Source: Paracnuella aquatica
GTDB lineage: Bacteria > Bacteroidota > Bacteroidia > Chitinophagales > Chitinophagaceae
Assembly (NCBI RefSeq): GCF_003332885.2
Contig: NZ_QOWJ01000001.1
Span: 248,001-312,000, forward strand
Direction: 5' to 3'
Length of the DNA stretch: 64,000 bases
The position numbers and the translations under genes are program-made. The notes beneath the pieces are model-generated. The model was not told the origin of the DNA. It saw only the letters and a program-made list of their open reading frames with translations, and searched no databases. Positions 35,913 to 44,662 of the stretch are shown here, piece after piece (position 1 is the first letter of the stretch; each line of letters begins with the position of its first letter).

Positions 35913-37259
35913 TTAAAAGTCCGGGTAGATGCCCGTATAATTTTGCGGCGAAATCGCTTTTAGTTCCTTCTTTATTTTTTGCGACACATCCAGTCCATCT
36001 ATAAACTGGTGCATCACATCCTTATTAATTTTTTGTGCGCCGCGGGTCAGGTCTTTTAAAGCCTCGTACGGATTTGGGTATTGCTCCCGGCGCAGCACGG
36101 TTTGAATGGCTTCGGCCACCACGGCCCAGTTCTGCTCCAGGTCGGCTTCAATGCGTTCTTCGTTCAGCACTAATTTGCCCAGGCCTTTTTCAATACTTTT
36201 CAACGCAATAAATGTATGTGCCATCGGCTGGCCAATGTTGCGCAGCACGGTGCTGTCGGTGAGGTCGCGCTGCAACCGCGAAATGGGCAGCTTGGCGGCC
36301 AGGTGCTCAAACAGCGCATTGGCGAGGCCCAGGTTGCCTTCGGCATTTTCAAAATCAATCGGGTTTACTTTATGCGGCATGGCCGATGAACCCACTTCGC
36401 CTTCTTTGATTTTTTGTTTGAAATAATCCATCGAAATATAGGTCCACACATCGCGGCAAAAATCGATGAGGATGTTGTTGATCCGTTTCAATCCATCGAA
36501 GAAAGAAGCAAGGTTATCGTAGTGTTCGATTTGCGTGGTGAACTGCGACCGCTCGAGACACAACACATCGTTCACAAACTCATTGGCAAATGCAATCCAG
36601 TCTACATCCGGAAATGCAATGTGGTGCGCATTAAAGTTGCCGGTAGCGCCACCAAATTTTGCCGAAAAAGGAATGTGCATCAATTGATCTACCTGCCGGT
36701 CGATGCGTTCTACAAACACCATCAACTCTTTTCCTAAATTAGTGGGCGATGCAGGCTGGCCGTGGGTTCGGGCCAGCATTGATATGTCTTTCCATTGCGC
36801 TGCCAATTGCTTTAAACGGCTGTTCAAGTTAATGAGTGCCGGCAGGAATTCATTTTCAATAGCGCCCTTCCAAAGCAGCGGTATGGAAGTGTTATTTACA
36901 TCCTGCGAGGTAAGCCCAAAATGCACCCACTCTTTTGCAGCCGTGGCTTCCACTTTATCCAGTTCCTTTTTCAGGAAATACTCCACTGCCTTTACATCGT
37001 GGTTGGTAGTGGCCTCAATGTCTTTCACCGCCTGTGCGTGATCGGGACTGAAATTGCCTTTCAGGTTGTTGAGGTGTTTTGCTGCTTTTGGATCAAGGGA
37101 GAAAAAACCTTTTTGCGACAGGAAGAAAAGATAATCGATCTCCACCCAAACGCGGTATTTGATCAGTGCATATTCAGAAAAATATTCATCTAAATGTTGT
37201 ACCTGCTTTCGGTAGCGGCCATCGATTGCGGAAATAGCGGTGAGTGTGTTTAGTTCCAT
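35913..37259 (-). CDS. purB: Adenylosuccinate lyase
   Basis: Cleaves SAICAR and adenylosuccinate in purine synthesis; cytoplasmic tetramer. From the ATG at 37259 the protein (448 residues) starts MELNTLTAISAIDGRYRKQV, which is the normal PurB N-terminus; the longer upstream frame does not resemble it. Hallmarks: LTAISAIDGRY, TNHDVKAVEYFLKKEL, HFGLTSQDVNNTSIPLLWK, ARTHGQPASPTNLGKE, and the flexible active-site loop signature SSAMPHKVNPIDFENAEGN. Then NWAVVAEAIQTVLRREQYP and a C-terminal helix. Divergent from mqnA with about 100-125 bases between starts. Confidence 0.97.
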   Translation of the reverse strand: MELNTLTAISAIDGRYRKQVQHLDEYFSEYALIKYRVWVEIDYLFFLSQKGFFSLDPKAAKHLNNLKGNFSPDHAQAVKDIEATTNHDVKAVEYFLKKELDKVEATAAKEWVHFGLTSQDVNNTSIPLLWKGAIENEFLPALINLNSRLKQLAAQWKDISMLARTHGQPASPTNLGKELMVFVERIDRQVDQLMHIPFSAKFGGATGNFNAHHIAFPDVDWIAFANEFVNDVLCLERSQFTTQIEHYDNLASFFDGLKRINNILIDFCRDVWTYISMDYFKQKIKEGEVGSSAMPHKVNPIDFENAEGNLGLANALFEHLAAKLPISRLQRDLTDSTVLRNIGQPMAHTFIALKSIEKGLGKLVLNEERIEADLEQNWAVVAEAIQTVLRREQYPNPYEALKDLTRGAQKINKDVMHQFIDGLDVSQKIKKELKAISPQNYTGIYPDF

Positions 37260-37356
37260 AACAAAAGGTGCAGCAAGGTTTTTTAGTGCGGCAAAAAGGG
37301 GCGCCAGCGCAAGATAAATTCCTGCTAATACTGGCTTGATTCCGCAGAAACTGCGG

Positions 37357-37364
37357 TTACTTTG
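37357..37364 (+). promoter_or_regulatory. -7 type box TTACTTTG with a hairpin, ahead of mqnA
   Basis: One base differs from TAnnTTTG; it is followed by CGG as at several other boxes in the window. A TTG lies 18 bases upstream (37336-37338). The perfect hairpin CCGCAG AAA CTGCGG (37342-37356) directly abuts the box. Confidence 0.45.
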
Positions 37365-37382
37365 CGGCCAAAAATAATCGAT

Positions 37383-38129
37383 TTGAATCAGATAAGAGTT
37401 GCATCGGTGAGTTACCTCAATGCCCGGCCCCTTGTTTACGGATTGACCCACCACCCGGTGATAAACCAAATACAATTGACGGAAGATTACCCTGCTTTTG
37501 TGGCCCGCCAACTGGTGGCCGGCGAAGTAGATATGGGATTGATTCCCGTAGCGATGATCCCCAAATTACCGCAGTCGTTTATTGTAGCCGACTATTGCAT
37601 CGGCGCCGATGGACCGGTGGCTTCTGTGTGCCTGTTTAGCGAAGTGCCGATGGACCAAATTACCCATGTGTACCTCGATTACCAAAGCCGCACATCGGTA
37701 AACCTGGCCCGTGTGCTGCTGCGAGAATACTGGAAAAAAGATGTGCAATTTTTAGACGCTACCGGCGAAGATTTTCGCGATAAAATAAAAGGCAATACCG
37801 CCGGCGTAGTAATTGGCGACCGTGCATTGGAGCAGCGCCAGTGTTCGCCGTTTATTTATGACCTAGCGGAAGCGTGGATCGACCACACAGGTTTGCCCTT
37901 TGTATTTGCCGCCTGGGTTGCCAACAAGCCGCTGCCGCCCGATTTTGTTGCCGCATTCAACGAAGCTAACAAATGGGGCCTGGAACAATTGGAGGTTGTG
38001 CTGCAAAACATCAACTATCCTGTTTATGATTTAAACAAATATTTCACGCAGAACATCAGTTATCTACTGGATGCCGAGAAGCGTAAAGGGCTGGCGTTAT
38101 TTCTGGAAAAATTGCGCGACAATACATGA
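37383..38129 (+). CDS. mqnA: Chorismate dehydratase MqnA (futalosine menaquinone pathway)
   Basis: Dehydrates chorismate to 3-enolpyruvylbenzoate, first step of the futalosine route to menaquinone; cytoplasmic. The protein begins IRVASVSYLNARPLVYGL, the MqnA entry, then DYPAFVARQLVAGEVDMGLI, CLFSEVPMDQ, VYLDYQSRTSVNLARVLLRE, GVVIGDRALEQRQ and FVFAAWVANKPLP; about 250 residues. No ATG lies before the SVSYLNARP motif. The likely start is TTG at 37383 (giving MNQIRVAS); an in-frame TTG at 37362 is the alternative but overlaps the -7 box. Divergent from purB. Other mqn genes are not in the window. Confidence 0.93.
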   Translation: MNQIRVASVSYLNARPLVYGLTHHPVINQIQLTEDYPAFVARQLVAGEVDMGLIPVAMIPKLPQSFIVADYCIGADGPVASVCLFSEVPMDQITHVYLDYQSRTSVNLARVLLREYWKKDVQFLDATGEDFRDKIKGNTAGVVIGDRALEQRQCSPFIYDLAEAWIDHTGLPFVFAAWVANKPLPPDFVAAFNEANKWGLEQLEVVLQNINYPVYDLNKYFTQNISYLLDAEKRKGLALFLEKLRDNT

Positions 38130-38173
38130 CAGAAATGGTCTAATTTTAGCCCAACCTAACTGCCTCTTTTTAC

Positions 38174-40912
38174 ATGAGAATAATTGCGCTTCTGCTGTTC
38201 CCTATAATATTTATCAATAGTGTAATTGCCCAAAAAACGGGTACCCGTACTCAGACCAACACACCCATTTACTTAAGCCAAGGCGGGAACCAGGCGCTAA
38301 GCATGACGTGTAATAACTGGTTAAAGACTGGGAACCATCCGGGCTTTGTGCGCATTGGCGATTTGGATATTACCGGCGACCAGATTACCGTGGAAGCCAC
38401 GTTTAACCGCACCGCTCGCTGGCCTGGTTCTGATTTATACCAGGGCGATCTTGTGTCAAAACATGATGGGCCAGACGATTGTAACTATCTTTTGCGGCCT
38501 GGTTCAGCCGAAATTACCACCGAGCATGGCTATTATAAAACGCCGGAAATATGTGCCATTGAGTTGAATAAAACTTACCATGCCGCGATGGTGTATGACG
38601 GTGAATCGCTCAAATTTTACCGCAACGGATTTTTGATGAGTGAAAAGGCGGCGTCGGGCAATTTGGTATTAAACGATTGGGAAACGCAGATTGGCTTGTA
38701 TTACAACGAAGTTGTAAACACGCAATTCACCGGCTATATTAACGAGGTCCGGATCTGGAATACAGCACGTTCGCAACAACAAATAAGGCAATATATGGAA
38801 ACCTCGTTGCCTAATCCGGCCGCCATACCAGGGCTAAAAGCATATTATACGTTTGAAAGTTTGAACAATAAGCAAGGCAATGTGCAATGGAATGGATCAG
38901 TCCATGGAAATGCCAGCCTTAATCAAACCAATGCGGCCTGCAATTTTGTGGCGGACAGTTGTGGAAGAAAACCTTGCATTGAAAAAGAGATAGATTTTTC
39001 TTACAAACAAAACATCTGCACACCTGGTCAATTTGTCTTTTCTACCAGCCTGGGTACAGGAGAAACTGCTACCTGGTCAATCAATGGGCAAATGTTGAGC
39101 GGCAGTACCGCAAGTGTAGTTTTGGCGAATCAATCTACGTCATACTCTGTATTGCTGACGACACAAACTGCCGAAGGCTGCCGGAACACAGTTCAGAAAA
39201 TAATATCCTACGCAGAAGACGCATCGGCAATCATTGAACCTGGCCCACTAACTTTTTGCCAAGGCGATTCGCTTTTGCTGCGTGGTGAAAGTTCGCTGCT
39301 TCAATATTGTTGGCAGACACCGCCAAACGTCAATGCACCTACTGGTTTAACCGGATATCTGAAGCCTGCGGGCTCCGGCACTGTTTCACTTCGCGGCTTT
39401 TCAGGTACAAACAACTTATTGGCAAATCCGAATTTTTCGTTGGGCAATTCCGGCTTTCAATCAGATTATCAGCTTAATCCCGCGGCCGGCAGTACAGGTT
39501 ACAAAGTTCAAAGCAATCTTGCCGGGACTGCTAAAGCGGCTTGTGCTGCAGCACCCCAGGGCAAAGGATATTTGATTGTACAAAACGCTTCGGAACGCTT
39601 TAGGACCATTTGGCAACAAACGGTGCAGATCGAGCAACAAAAAGCTTATGCATTTTCTGCAAAACTTTTGTCGCTACAGGCAGCTAAACAGGCTAAGATT
39701 CAACTTTTGTTCGACGGAATTCCCGTGACTACAACACACAATGTAAAGGAGCAGCAATGCGAATGGGATGAGTTGTTTTTACTTTGGAACTCGGGCGGCA
39801 AACAAAGCGTAACTGTATCGTTGGTGAGCACAAACAACGAAGCCGGAGCAACGGACCTTGCAGTGACAGATCTTTATTTTGGTAAAACTGTCATCAAAAC
39901 GGATAAAGTCGAATATAACGTTGTTGCAGCTCCAGTTGTTATGTTTCCGCAAGACACATCTATTTGTGCAGGCTCTGGCATAGTTTTGAACACGACAAGC
40001 AACGGCGCGGCGGATCGCATTGAGTGGCGTGAAAATCCAGGCCTTTCAGACAGAAACAGTTTTGCACCAAAGGTAAATCCTACGAATAGTGGTGTATTTG
40101 CCGCTACAGTTACAAACGATGTTGGATGCGCTACAACAGATTCGGTTCGTGTTGCAGTTTTGGCGCTACCAGTCGTGGTAATGCCGGATTCGGTAGCATC
40201 ATGTGCCGGTACAGAAACGCAATTGAAGCCAACTTATACCGGAGTTCAGCAAGTTCGTTGGTACCCGACAGCTGGCATCAATAGTGCATCCGCATTTGAA
40301 CCAAGCTTTTCGCCGACAACCGAGCAAAAATATTTTGCAGCTCTTTCCTCTGCGGAAGGATGTGTAGCAACCGATTCAATTGTCCTCACGTTGAAACCGC
40401 AGGCAACTGGTGCCGTAACAAAAGAAGGAGACATTGATTGTACCCGTTCATCAGTGCAACTCGTGGCAACCGGTGGCGTCCAGTATGAATGGGAGCAAGC
40501 CGCTTCGTTGAGCAATCTCGGCGTGCCGAACCCAATTGCCAGTCCGGGCCTTACAACTACCTATAAAGTAAAAATTACCAACGCTGAAAATTGTAGTATT
40601 GAAATCCCGGTTACGGTACAAGTGACAGCCACCGGTAAAAACTCATTTTATTTACCAAACGCATTTACACCGAATAACGATGGATTGAATGATTGCTTTG
40701 GTGTTCGTGATTGGGGAGCAGTTGAGGAATTTTCTTTTAACGTGTATAATCGGTGGGGACAAGTCGTGTTCAGCACAAAAGATGTAAACGCTTGTTGGGA
40801 TGGTAAGTTCAAAAACCAATTACAACCATCGGGTGCTTACATTTATACCATACGGGCAAAAACACTTTGCGGGGATGTGTCTAAAAAAGGCACGATGATG
40901 TTGATACGGTAA
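38174..40912 (+). CDS. Secreted LamG-domain, adhesin-like protein with type IX sorting domain (type B)
   Basis: 912 residues: signal peptide (IALLLFPIIFINSVIAQ), a LamG-like jelly-roll domain (about 40-240: NRTARWPGSDLYQGDLVSKH, LKFYRNGFLMSEKA, TGYINEVRIWNTARSQQQ). Several PKD/Ig-like beta domains with cysteines follow (240-810: ICTPGQFVFSTSLGTGETAT, SICAGSGIVLNTTS, SCAGTETQLKPTYTG). It ends in a gliding-motility/T9SS type B C-terminal domain (about 825-912: LPNAFTPNNDGLND, FSFNVYNRWGQVVFS, GAYIYTIRAKTLCGD). Type B sorting implies export by the type IX system and attachment or release at the surface. It likely binds surfaces or glycans. Its stop lies only 6 bases from the stop of the converging glycosyltransferase gene. 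By eye the gene is richer in A+T than its left neighbours. Confidence 0.9.
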   Translation: MRIIALLLFPIIFINSVIAQKTGTRTQTNTPIYLSQGGNQALSMTCNNWLKTGNHPGFVRIGDLDITGDQITVEATFNRTARWPGSDLYQGDLVSKHDGPDDCNYLLRPGSAEITTEHGYYKTPEICAIELNKTYHAAMVYDGESLKFYRNGFLMSEKAASGNLVLNDWETQIGLYYNEVVNTQFTGYINEVRIWNTARSQQQIRQYMETSLPNPAAIPGLKAYYTFESLNNKQGNVQWNGSVHGNASLNQTNAACNFVADSCGRKPCIEKEIDFSYKQNICTPGQFVFSTSLGTGETATWSINGQMLSGSTASVVLANQSTSYSVLLTTQTAEGCRNTVQKIISYAEDASAIIEPGPLTFCQGDSLLLRGESSLLQYCWQTPPNVNAPTGLTGYLKPAGSGTVSLRGFSGTNNLLANPNFSLGNSGFQSDYQLNPAAGSTGYKVQSNLAGTAKAACAAAPQGKGYLIVQNASERFRTIWQQTVQIEQQKAYAFSAKLLSLQAAKQAKIQLLFDGIPVTTTHNVKEQQCEWDELFLLWNSGGKQSVTVSLVSTNNEAGATDLAVTDLYFGKTVIKTDKVEYNVVAAPVVMFPQDTSICAGSGIVLNTTSNGAADRIEWRENPGLSDRNSFAPKVNPTNSGVFAATVTNDVGCATTDSVRVAVLALPVVVMPDSVASCAGTETQLKPTYTGVQQVRWYPTAGINSASAFEPSFSPTTEQKYFAALSSAEGCVATDSIVLTLKPQATGAVTKEGDIDCTRSSVQLVATGGVQYEWEQAASLSNLGVPNPIASPGLTTTYKVKITNAENCSIEIPVTVQVTATGKNSFYLPNAFTPNNDGLNDCFGVRDWGAVEEFSFNVYNRWGQVVFSTKDVNACWDGKFKNQLQPSGAYIYTIRAKTLCGDVSKKGTMMLIR

Positions 40913-40918
40913 CGGGCC

Positions 40919-41845
40919 TCACTGTTTAGGGACAGGTAGGAGCAGGGCTTTGATGCCCGTAAAACTCATCCGAATCATTTGCACCATCTTACTTACCGGC
41001 ACGTAGCAGAGTACCACTAACGCCTGCGGAACAGAAAGACGTTTTAGCTTTTGCAAAAAAAGCATGTACTTGTAAGGTACACTTTTAGTTGATCCATAAA
41101 AAACAGCAAGCTTGCGGTATAAAAGTGCTAAATCAAAAGCCTGTAGCCGCTGCTCCAGGCCGGCCAGGTTTCGTTCTAAAAATATCTTGGCCATATCATT
41201 TACTGTGGCCAGGTGTTGGGATGTTAGCGAGCCTTCGTGTTCCCTGTAAAAATACAATTGATTAGTAGGCAGGTATGCAAAATTGAAACGGATAAAAGCA
41301 CGAATGAAAAAATCATAATCTTCCACCAGGAACGCAGCTGCATTGTATCCTTTTAGCGCAGTATGAATTTCTTTCTTGTATAAAAAGCAGGCTCCTGCGC
41401 CGGTCCATTTCGTAAAGCTTTTATTGACATCGCCGAAGCTGCGTGTGCTAAAAACTTTGCCACTTGCATTGATCAATTGGTAATCCGTATACACCAGATC
41501 AATTGATGGATTTTGCTCCAAATACCCGACGAGTGTTGCAATGGCGTTGGGTGCATAAATATTGTCATCGGATGTCCAAGTATAATAGGTGCCTTTTGCT
41601 ACTGAAAATCCTGCATTAAGCGAAAGTGGTAACTTTTTATTTTCCTCGTTACTGATTATCCTGATCCGTTCATCTTTTTGGGCATACTCTTTCGCGATGG
41701 CTAATGTTTCGTCAGTTGAACAATCGTTTACGATGATCAGTTCAAACTGTTCAAATGTCTGGTTGAGGCAACTTTCTATTGCATTGCGCAGGTACCCTGC
41801 ACCGTTAAATGTTGGCAGAACAATGCTTACAACTGGGTGCAACAT
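40919..41845 (-). CDS. Glycosyltransferase family 2
   Basis: 308 residues, GT-A inverting glycosyltransferase. Nucleotide-sugar fold seen in VSIVLPTFNGAGYLRNAIES, FELIIVNDCSTDETLAIAKE, NKKLPLSLNAGFSVAKG, and the metal motif TSDDNIYAPNA. Then ACFLYKKEIHTALKGYN and EDYDFFIRAF (acceptor side). A short C-terminal helical part ends VSKMVQMIRMSF, which may contact the membrane. It is the last gene of a minus-strand polysaccharide run and lies 3 bases past the stop of wecB, so both are likely on one transcript. Confidence 0.9.
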   Translation of the reverse strand: MLHPVVSIVLPTFNGAGYLRNAIESCLNQTFEQFELIIVNDCSTDETLAIAKEYAQKDERIRIISNEENKKLPLSLNAGFSVAKGTYYTWTSDDNIYAPNAIATLVGYLEQNPSIDLVYTDYQLINASGKVFSTRSFGDVNKSFTKWTGAGACFLYKKEIHTALKGYNAAAFLVEDYDFFIRAFIRFNFAYLPTNQLYFYREHEGSLTSQHLATVNDMAKIFLERNLAGLEQRLQAFDLALLYRKLAVFYGSTKSVPYKYMLFLQKLKRLSVPQALVVLCYVPVSKMVQMIRMSFTGIKALLLPVPKQ

Positions 41846-41848
41846 GTG

Positions 41849-42964
41849 TCAAAGATTTTCGCGTAACAAGGTGAGAATGGCAGTAGCGGCTTGGCCGGTG
41901 CCGTATGGGTTAACGGCCTTTGCAATGCGCTGGTAGGCTGATTCATCCGAAAGCAGCATGGCGGCGGCTTCAACAATGTTTTTCTGATTGGTGCCTACCA
42001 ACAGTGCAGTGCCGGCATCAACACCTTCCTGCCGCTCCGTTACTTCACGTATCACCAGTACGGGTTTGCCCAATGAGGGCGCTTCTTCCTGGATGCCGCC
42101 GGAATCGGTAATGACCAATGTGCTTTTATCAAGCAGCCAAAGCAAATGAGGATAGTCCAGCGGTGCAATCAGCGAAATACGTGGATGTGCACCAAGTAAG
42201 CGATAAACAGTTTCACGAACATTTGGGTTTAAGTGCACCGGGTAAACCACTTGCACATCGTGAAAGCGTTCAGCAATCTCGAGTAATGCCTGGCAAATTT
42301 CTTCGAGTGGTTGGCCGAAACTTTCCCTGCGGTGTGCCGTGACTAAAACGATGCGCTTTTCGACATTTAAATAATGAAATGCTGCGGCGACCGCTTCGTC
42401 ATTGCGAACTTTTGCAACGCCCATCAACAAGGCGTCAATCACCGTGTTGCCGGTTTGGTACACATGTTCAGTGATCCCTTCTTTTTTAAGGTTGATAACA
42501 GCTTTTTCTGTAGGCGCGAAGTGAAAATTGGCAAGCACACCGGTTAATTTTCGATTGCCTTCTTCCGGGAATGGTGCATAGAGATCGTAACTCCTAAGGC
42601 CTGCCTCGATGTGGCCGATATTAATTTTTTTATAAAACGCTGCCAATGCACCTACAAACGCTGTAGTCGTATCGCCTTGCACAAGAACAACGTCAGGTTT
42701 GGCTTCTGTAAGTACTCGTTCAAGTTCTTTTATGGCACGTGCAGTAATGTCAAACAATGTTTGGTTTGGCTGCATCAGGTCAAGGCTATAAGTTGCCTTC
42801 AGGCCAAAAAAATCCATCACTTGCTGCAGCATTTCGCGGTGCTGTCCCGTAGTGCAAACTTCTATAGTGAAAAATGGATCTTTTTGCGCAGCCAAAATCA
42901 CAGGAGCCATTTTTATGGCTTCTGGTCTTGTGCCGAATATAAATAACAGCCTTTTCGATTGCAT
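41849..42964 (-). CDS. wecB: UDP-N-acetylglucosamine 2-epimerase (non-hydrolysing)
   Basis: Converts UDP-GlcNAc to UDP-ManNAc for surface polysaccharides; cytoplasmic. 371 residues with all landmarks: FGTRPEAIKMAPVI, TGQHREMLQQVMDFFGL, LVQGDTTTAFVGALAAFY, GHIEAGLRSYDLYAPFPEEG, TGNTVIDALL, VTAHRRESFGQPLEEI, YPVHLNPNVRE, ITDSGGIQEEAPSLGKPVLV. Length is normal. Its job here fits supply of ManNAc-type sugars to the glycosyltransferases around it. A 66-base gap separates it from the methyltransferase gene before it. Confidence 0.97.
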   Translation of the reverse strand: MQSKRLLFIFGTRPEAIKMAPVILAAQKDPFFTIEVCTTGQHREMLQQVMDFFGLKATYSLDLMQPNQTLFDITARAIKELERVLTEAKPDVVLVQGDTTTAFVGALAAFYKKINIGHIEAGLRSYDLYAPFPEEGNRKLTGVLANFHFAPTEKAVINLKKEGITEHVYQTGNTVIDALLMGVAKVRNDEAVAAAFHYLNVEKRIVLVTAHRRESFGQPLEEICQALLEIAERFHDVQVVYPVHLNPNVRETVYRLLGAHPRISLIAPLDYPHLLWLLDKSTLVITDSGGIQEEAPSLGKPVLVIREVTERQEGVDAGTALLVGTNQKNIVEAAAMLLSDESAYQRIAKAVNPYGTGQAATAILTLLRENL

Positions 42965-43030
42965 GGTCTTTGTTTAAATTGAGCAGCCTTAGCGCAGCTA
43001 AGGGCTATCCAAGGCAGCTTTCGCTGTTCA

Positions 43031-43756
43031 TTACACTTGGTGGCTAGGTTTGCTGGCAATTTCGTTTACTTTTCGACACAGCACGATGTTGTTCATGTAT
43101 AGTGTCTTGTCGCGAGGAAGCAGCTTTCCCCAAATTTTCGCCGATGTATTGATTACGCCAAAAATAAACAGGCGGCCCGCCGAACGTACCACCGGTATCT
43201 TTTCTATTTTCTTAAAAATGTTGAAATAGCAATAAACTGAAAACAGTTGGTGTATTGTCTCGATGGTACTGCCCGTTTTTTCCTGCACTACAATCTCAAA
43301 ACCTTTTTCCTGCAAGAGGTGCCGGATCCCGAATGATGTATATCGTGCAAAGTCGTGCGGCACTTCATGTTCGCAAAAAGAAAAAGGGCAGGACAATAAT
43401 AGTAGCCCATCACGCTTAAGCACCCTGTTTAGTTCGATGAGTATGTCTGGCAGGTTGAACACATGTTCGAATACCTCACTGCTAAATATTGAATCAAATT
43501 GTGCATGCTCAAATGGCAATGTTTTGCCGTCGTAGAATACATCAATTTGTTCGTTCAAATGAGAATGGCCGGGATTTTCGTAATCGACGCCAATATATTC
43601 ATCAACCGAGAAAAGCGATTGGTAAGGTTTTGTTCCGCAGCCAAAATCAAGCATGCGTCCTTTCAATCGGGGTGATAGACGGGTGAAAGCTTTCAAGAGG
43701 CCTTGGCGAATTAAATAGTTAGGCTGTAAAATATCAGGGTTAAATTCCTTCTTCAT
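43031..43756 (-). CDS. SAM-dependent methyltransferase, class I
   Basis: 241 residues with a methyltransferase-11-type core: GRMLDFGCGTKPYQSLF (SAM-binding glycine loop), EYIGVDYENPGHSH, FDSIFSSEVFEHVFNLPDIL, LNRVLKRDGLLLLSCPFSFC. The C-terminal helices (RHLLQEKGFEIVVQEKTGST, YFNIFKKIEKIPVVRSAGRL) may act on the glycan or lipid acceptor. No signal. Seven bases from the stop of the next methyltransferase; they are probably co-translated. Most likely adds methyl groups to a surface glycan, a hypothesis from context. Confidence 0.85.
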   Translation of the reverse strand: MKKEFNPDILQPNYLIRQGLLKAFTRLSPRLKGRMLDFGCGTKPYQSLFSVDEYIGVDYENPGHSHLNEQIDVFYDGKTLPFEHAQFDSIFSSEVFEHVFNLPDILIELNRVLKRDGLLLLSCPFSFCEHEVPHDFARYTSFGIRHLLQEKGFEIVVQEKTGSTIETIHQLFSVYCYFNIFKKIEKIPVVRSAGRLFIFGVINTSAKIWGKLLPRDKTLYMNNIVLCRKVNEIASKPSHQV

Positions 43757-43763
43757 GAATGTC

Positions 43764-44501
43764 TTACTGTTTTACAGCGATCCTTCCGGTTTCGTCCATC
43801 CTGTTCAGCAGAATGCGAGTTTTATGTTCTTGGAAATATTCATCTACCGCTTTTCTTGCGCCTTTCCAAAAGCCGTAATCATCAATGATCAGCACACCAC
43901 CAGGTACCAACAGCGGGAACAGATGTTCCAGTTCATGTTTGGTTGATGCGTACCAATCCGTATCGAGGCGCAGCAACGCTATCTTTCCGGGCATAGTTGC
44001 CGGGATGGTGTCTTCCACTTTGCCTTGCACATAATGTATGTGCGCATCGGGATATTTACACAGTTGCATGGTTTGGCGTACTGTTTCCAATGCAGAATAT
44101 GCCCACACCAAATTTTTTTCTTTATTAGCGTCGGCCGCCAGCAGTTCGCTGGCTTGCTGATCGGCATATGAAACATCTTCCATTTCAGGCGCCGGCATTC
44201 CTTCAAAAGTGTCGTATAAGTATAGATGCCTCTTTGTTTCCTGCAGGTTTAAGAGTGTTTGCGCCACGGCCAACATGCTGCCGCCTTTCCAAACCCCACA
44301 CTCCACTACGTCGCCTTCAATTTGGTTTTTAACAATATAGTTGACTGCCTCTGCCAAACCAAAAATCCGTTCAGGGCTCGTCATCGTATATGGCTGAACC
44401 AGACGTATAAGATCAACATGCTGCTGTTCAAAGTCAACAGGTATTTTTTGCTTGTCGAGGCGCACAAGCTCCAGACCGAAACGCCGAAGTATTCTTTTCA
44501 T
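43764..44501 (-). CDS. TylF/MycF-type O-methyltransferase
   Basis: 245 residues like macrocin O-methyltransferases that methylate sugar hydroxyls: GDVVECGVWKGGSMLAVAQT, RHLYLYDTFEGMPAPEMEDV, KIALLRLDTDWYASTKHELE, LFPLLVPGGVLIIDDYGFWK, GARKAVDEYFQE. The Asp residues in LDTDWY and IDDYG fit the metal-binding site of this family. In a sugar cluster this type would methylate a deoxysugar of the polysaccharide, which fits (inference). Same strand and only 7 bases from the following methyltransferase. Confidence 0.9.
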   Translation of the reverse strand: MKRILRRFGLELVRLDKQKIPVDFEQQHVDLIRLVQPYTMTSPERIFGLAEAVNYIVKNQIEGDVVECGVWKGGSMLAVAQTLLNLQETKRHLYLYDTFEGMPAPEMEDVSYADQQASELLAADANKEKNLVWAYSALETVRQTMQLCKYPDAHIHYVQGKVEDTIPATMPGKIALLRLDTDWYASTKHELEHLFPLLVPGGVLIIDDYGFWKGARKAVDEYFQEHKTRILLNRMDETGRIAVKQ

Positions 44502-44662
44502 AAACCCGCCAGGATTACTCTAAAATTTAATGGGCAAAGAAAGGGATTATTTCAATCACTATTGCTTTGAACCGCGCAAAGCAAGCAGTTGATATGTCTT
44601 GGAAATGATTGCGTGACCGCAACAAAATTACTGCGAGAATCGGGTTAAATATGTTTTTGACG

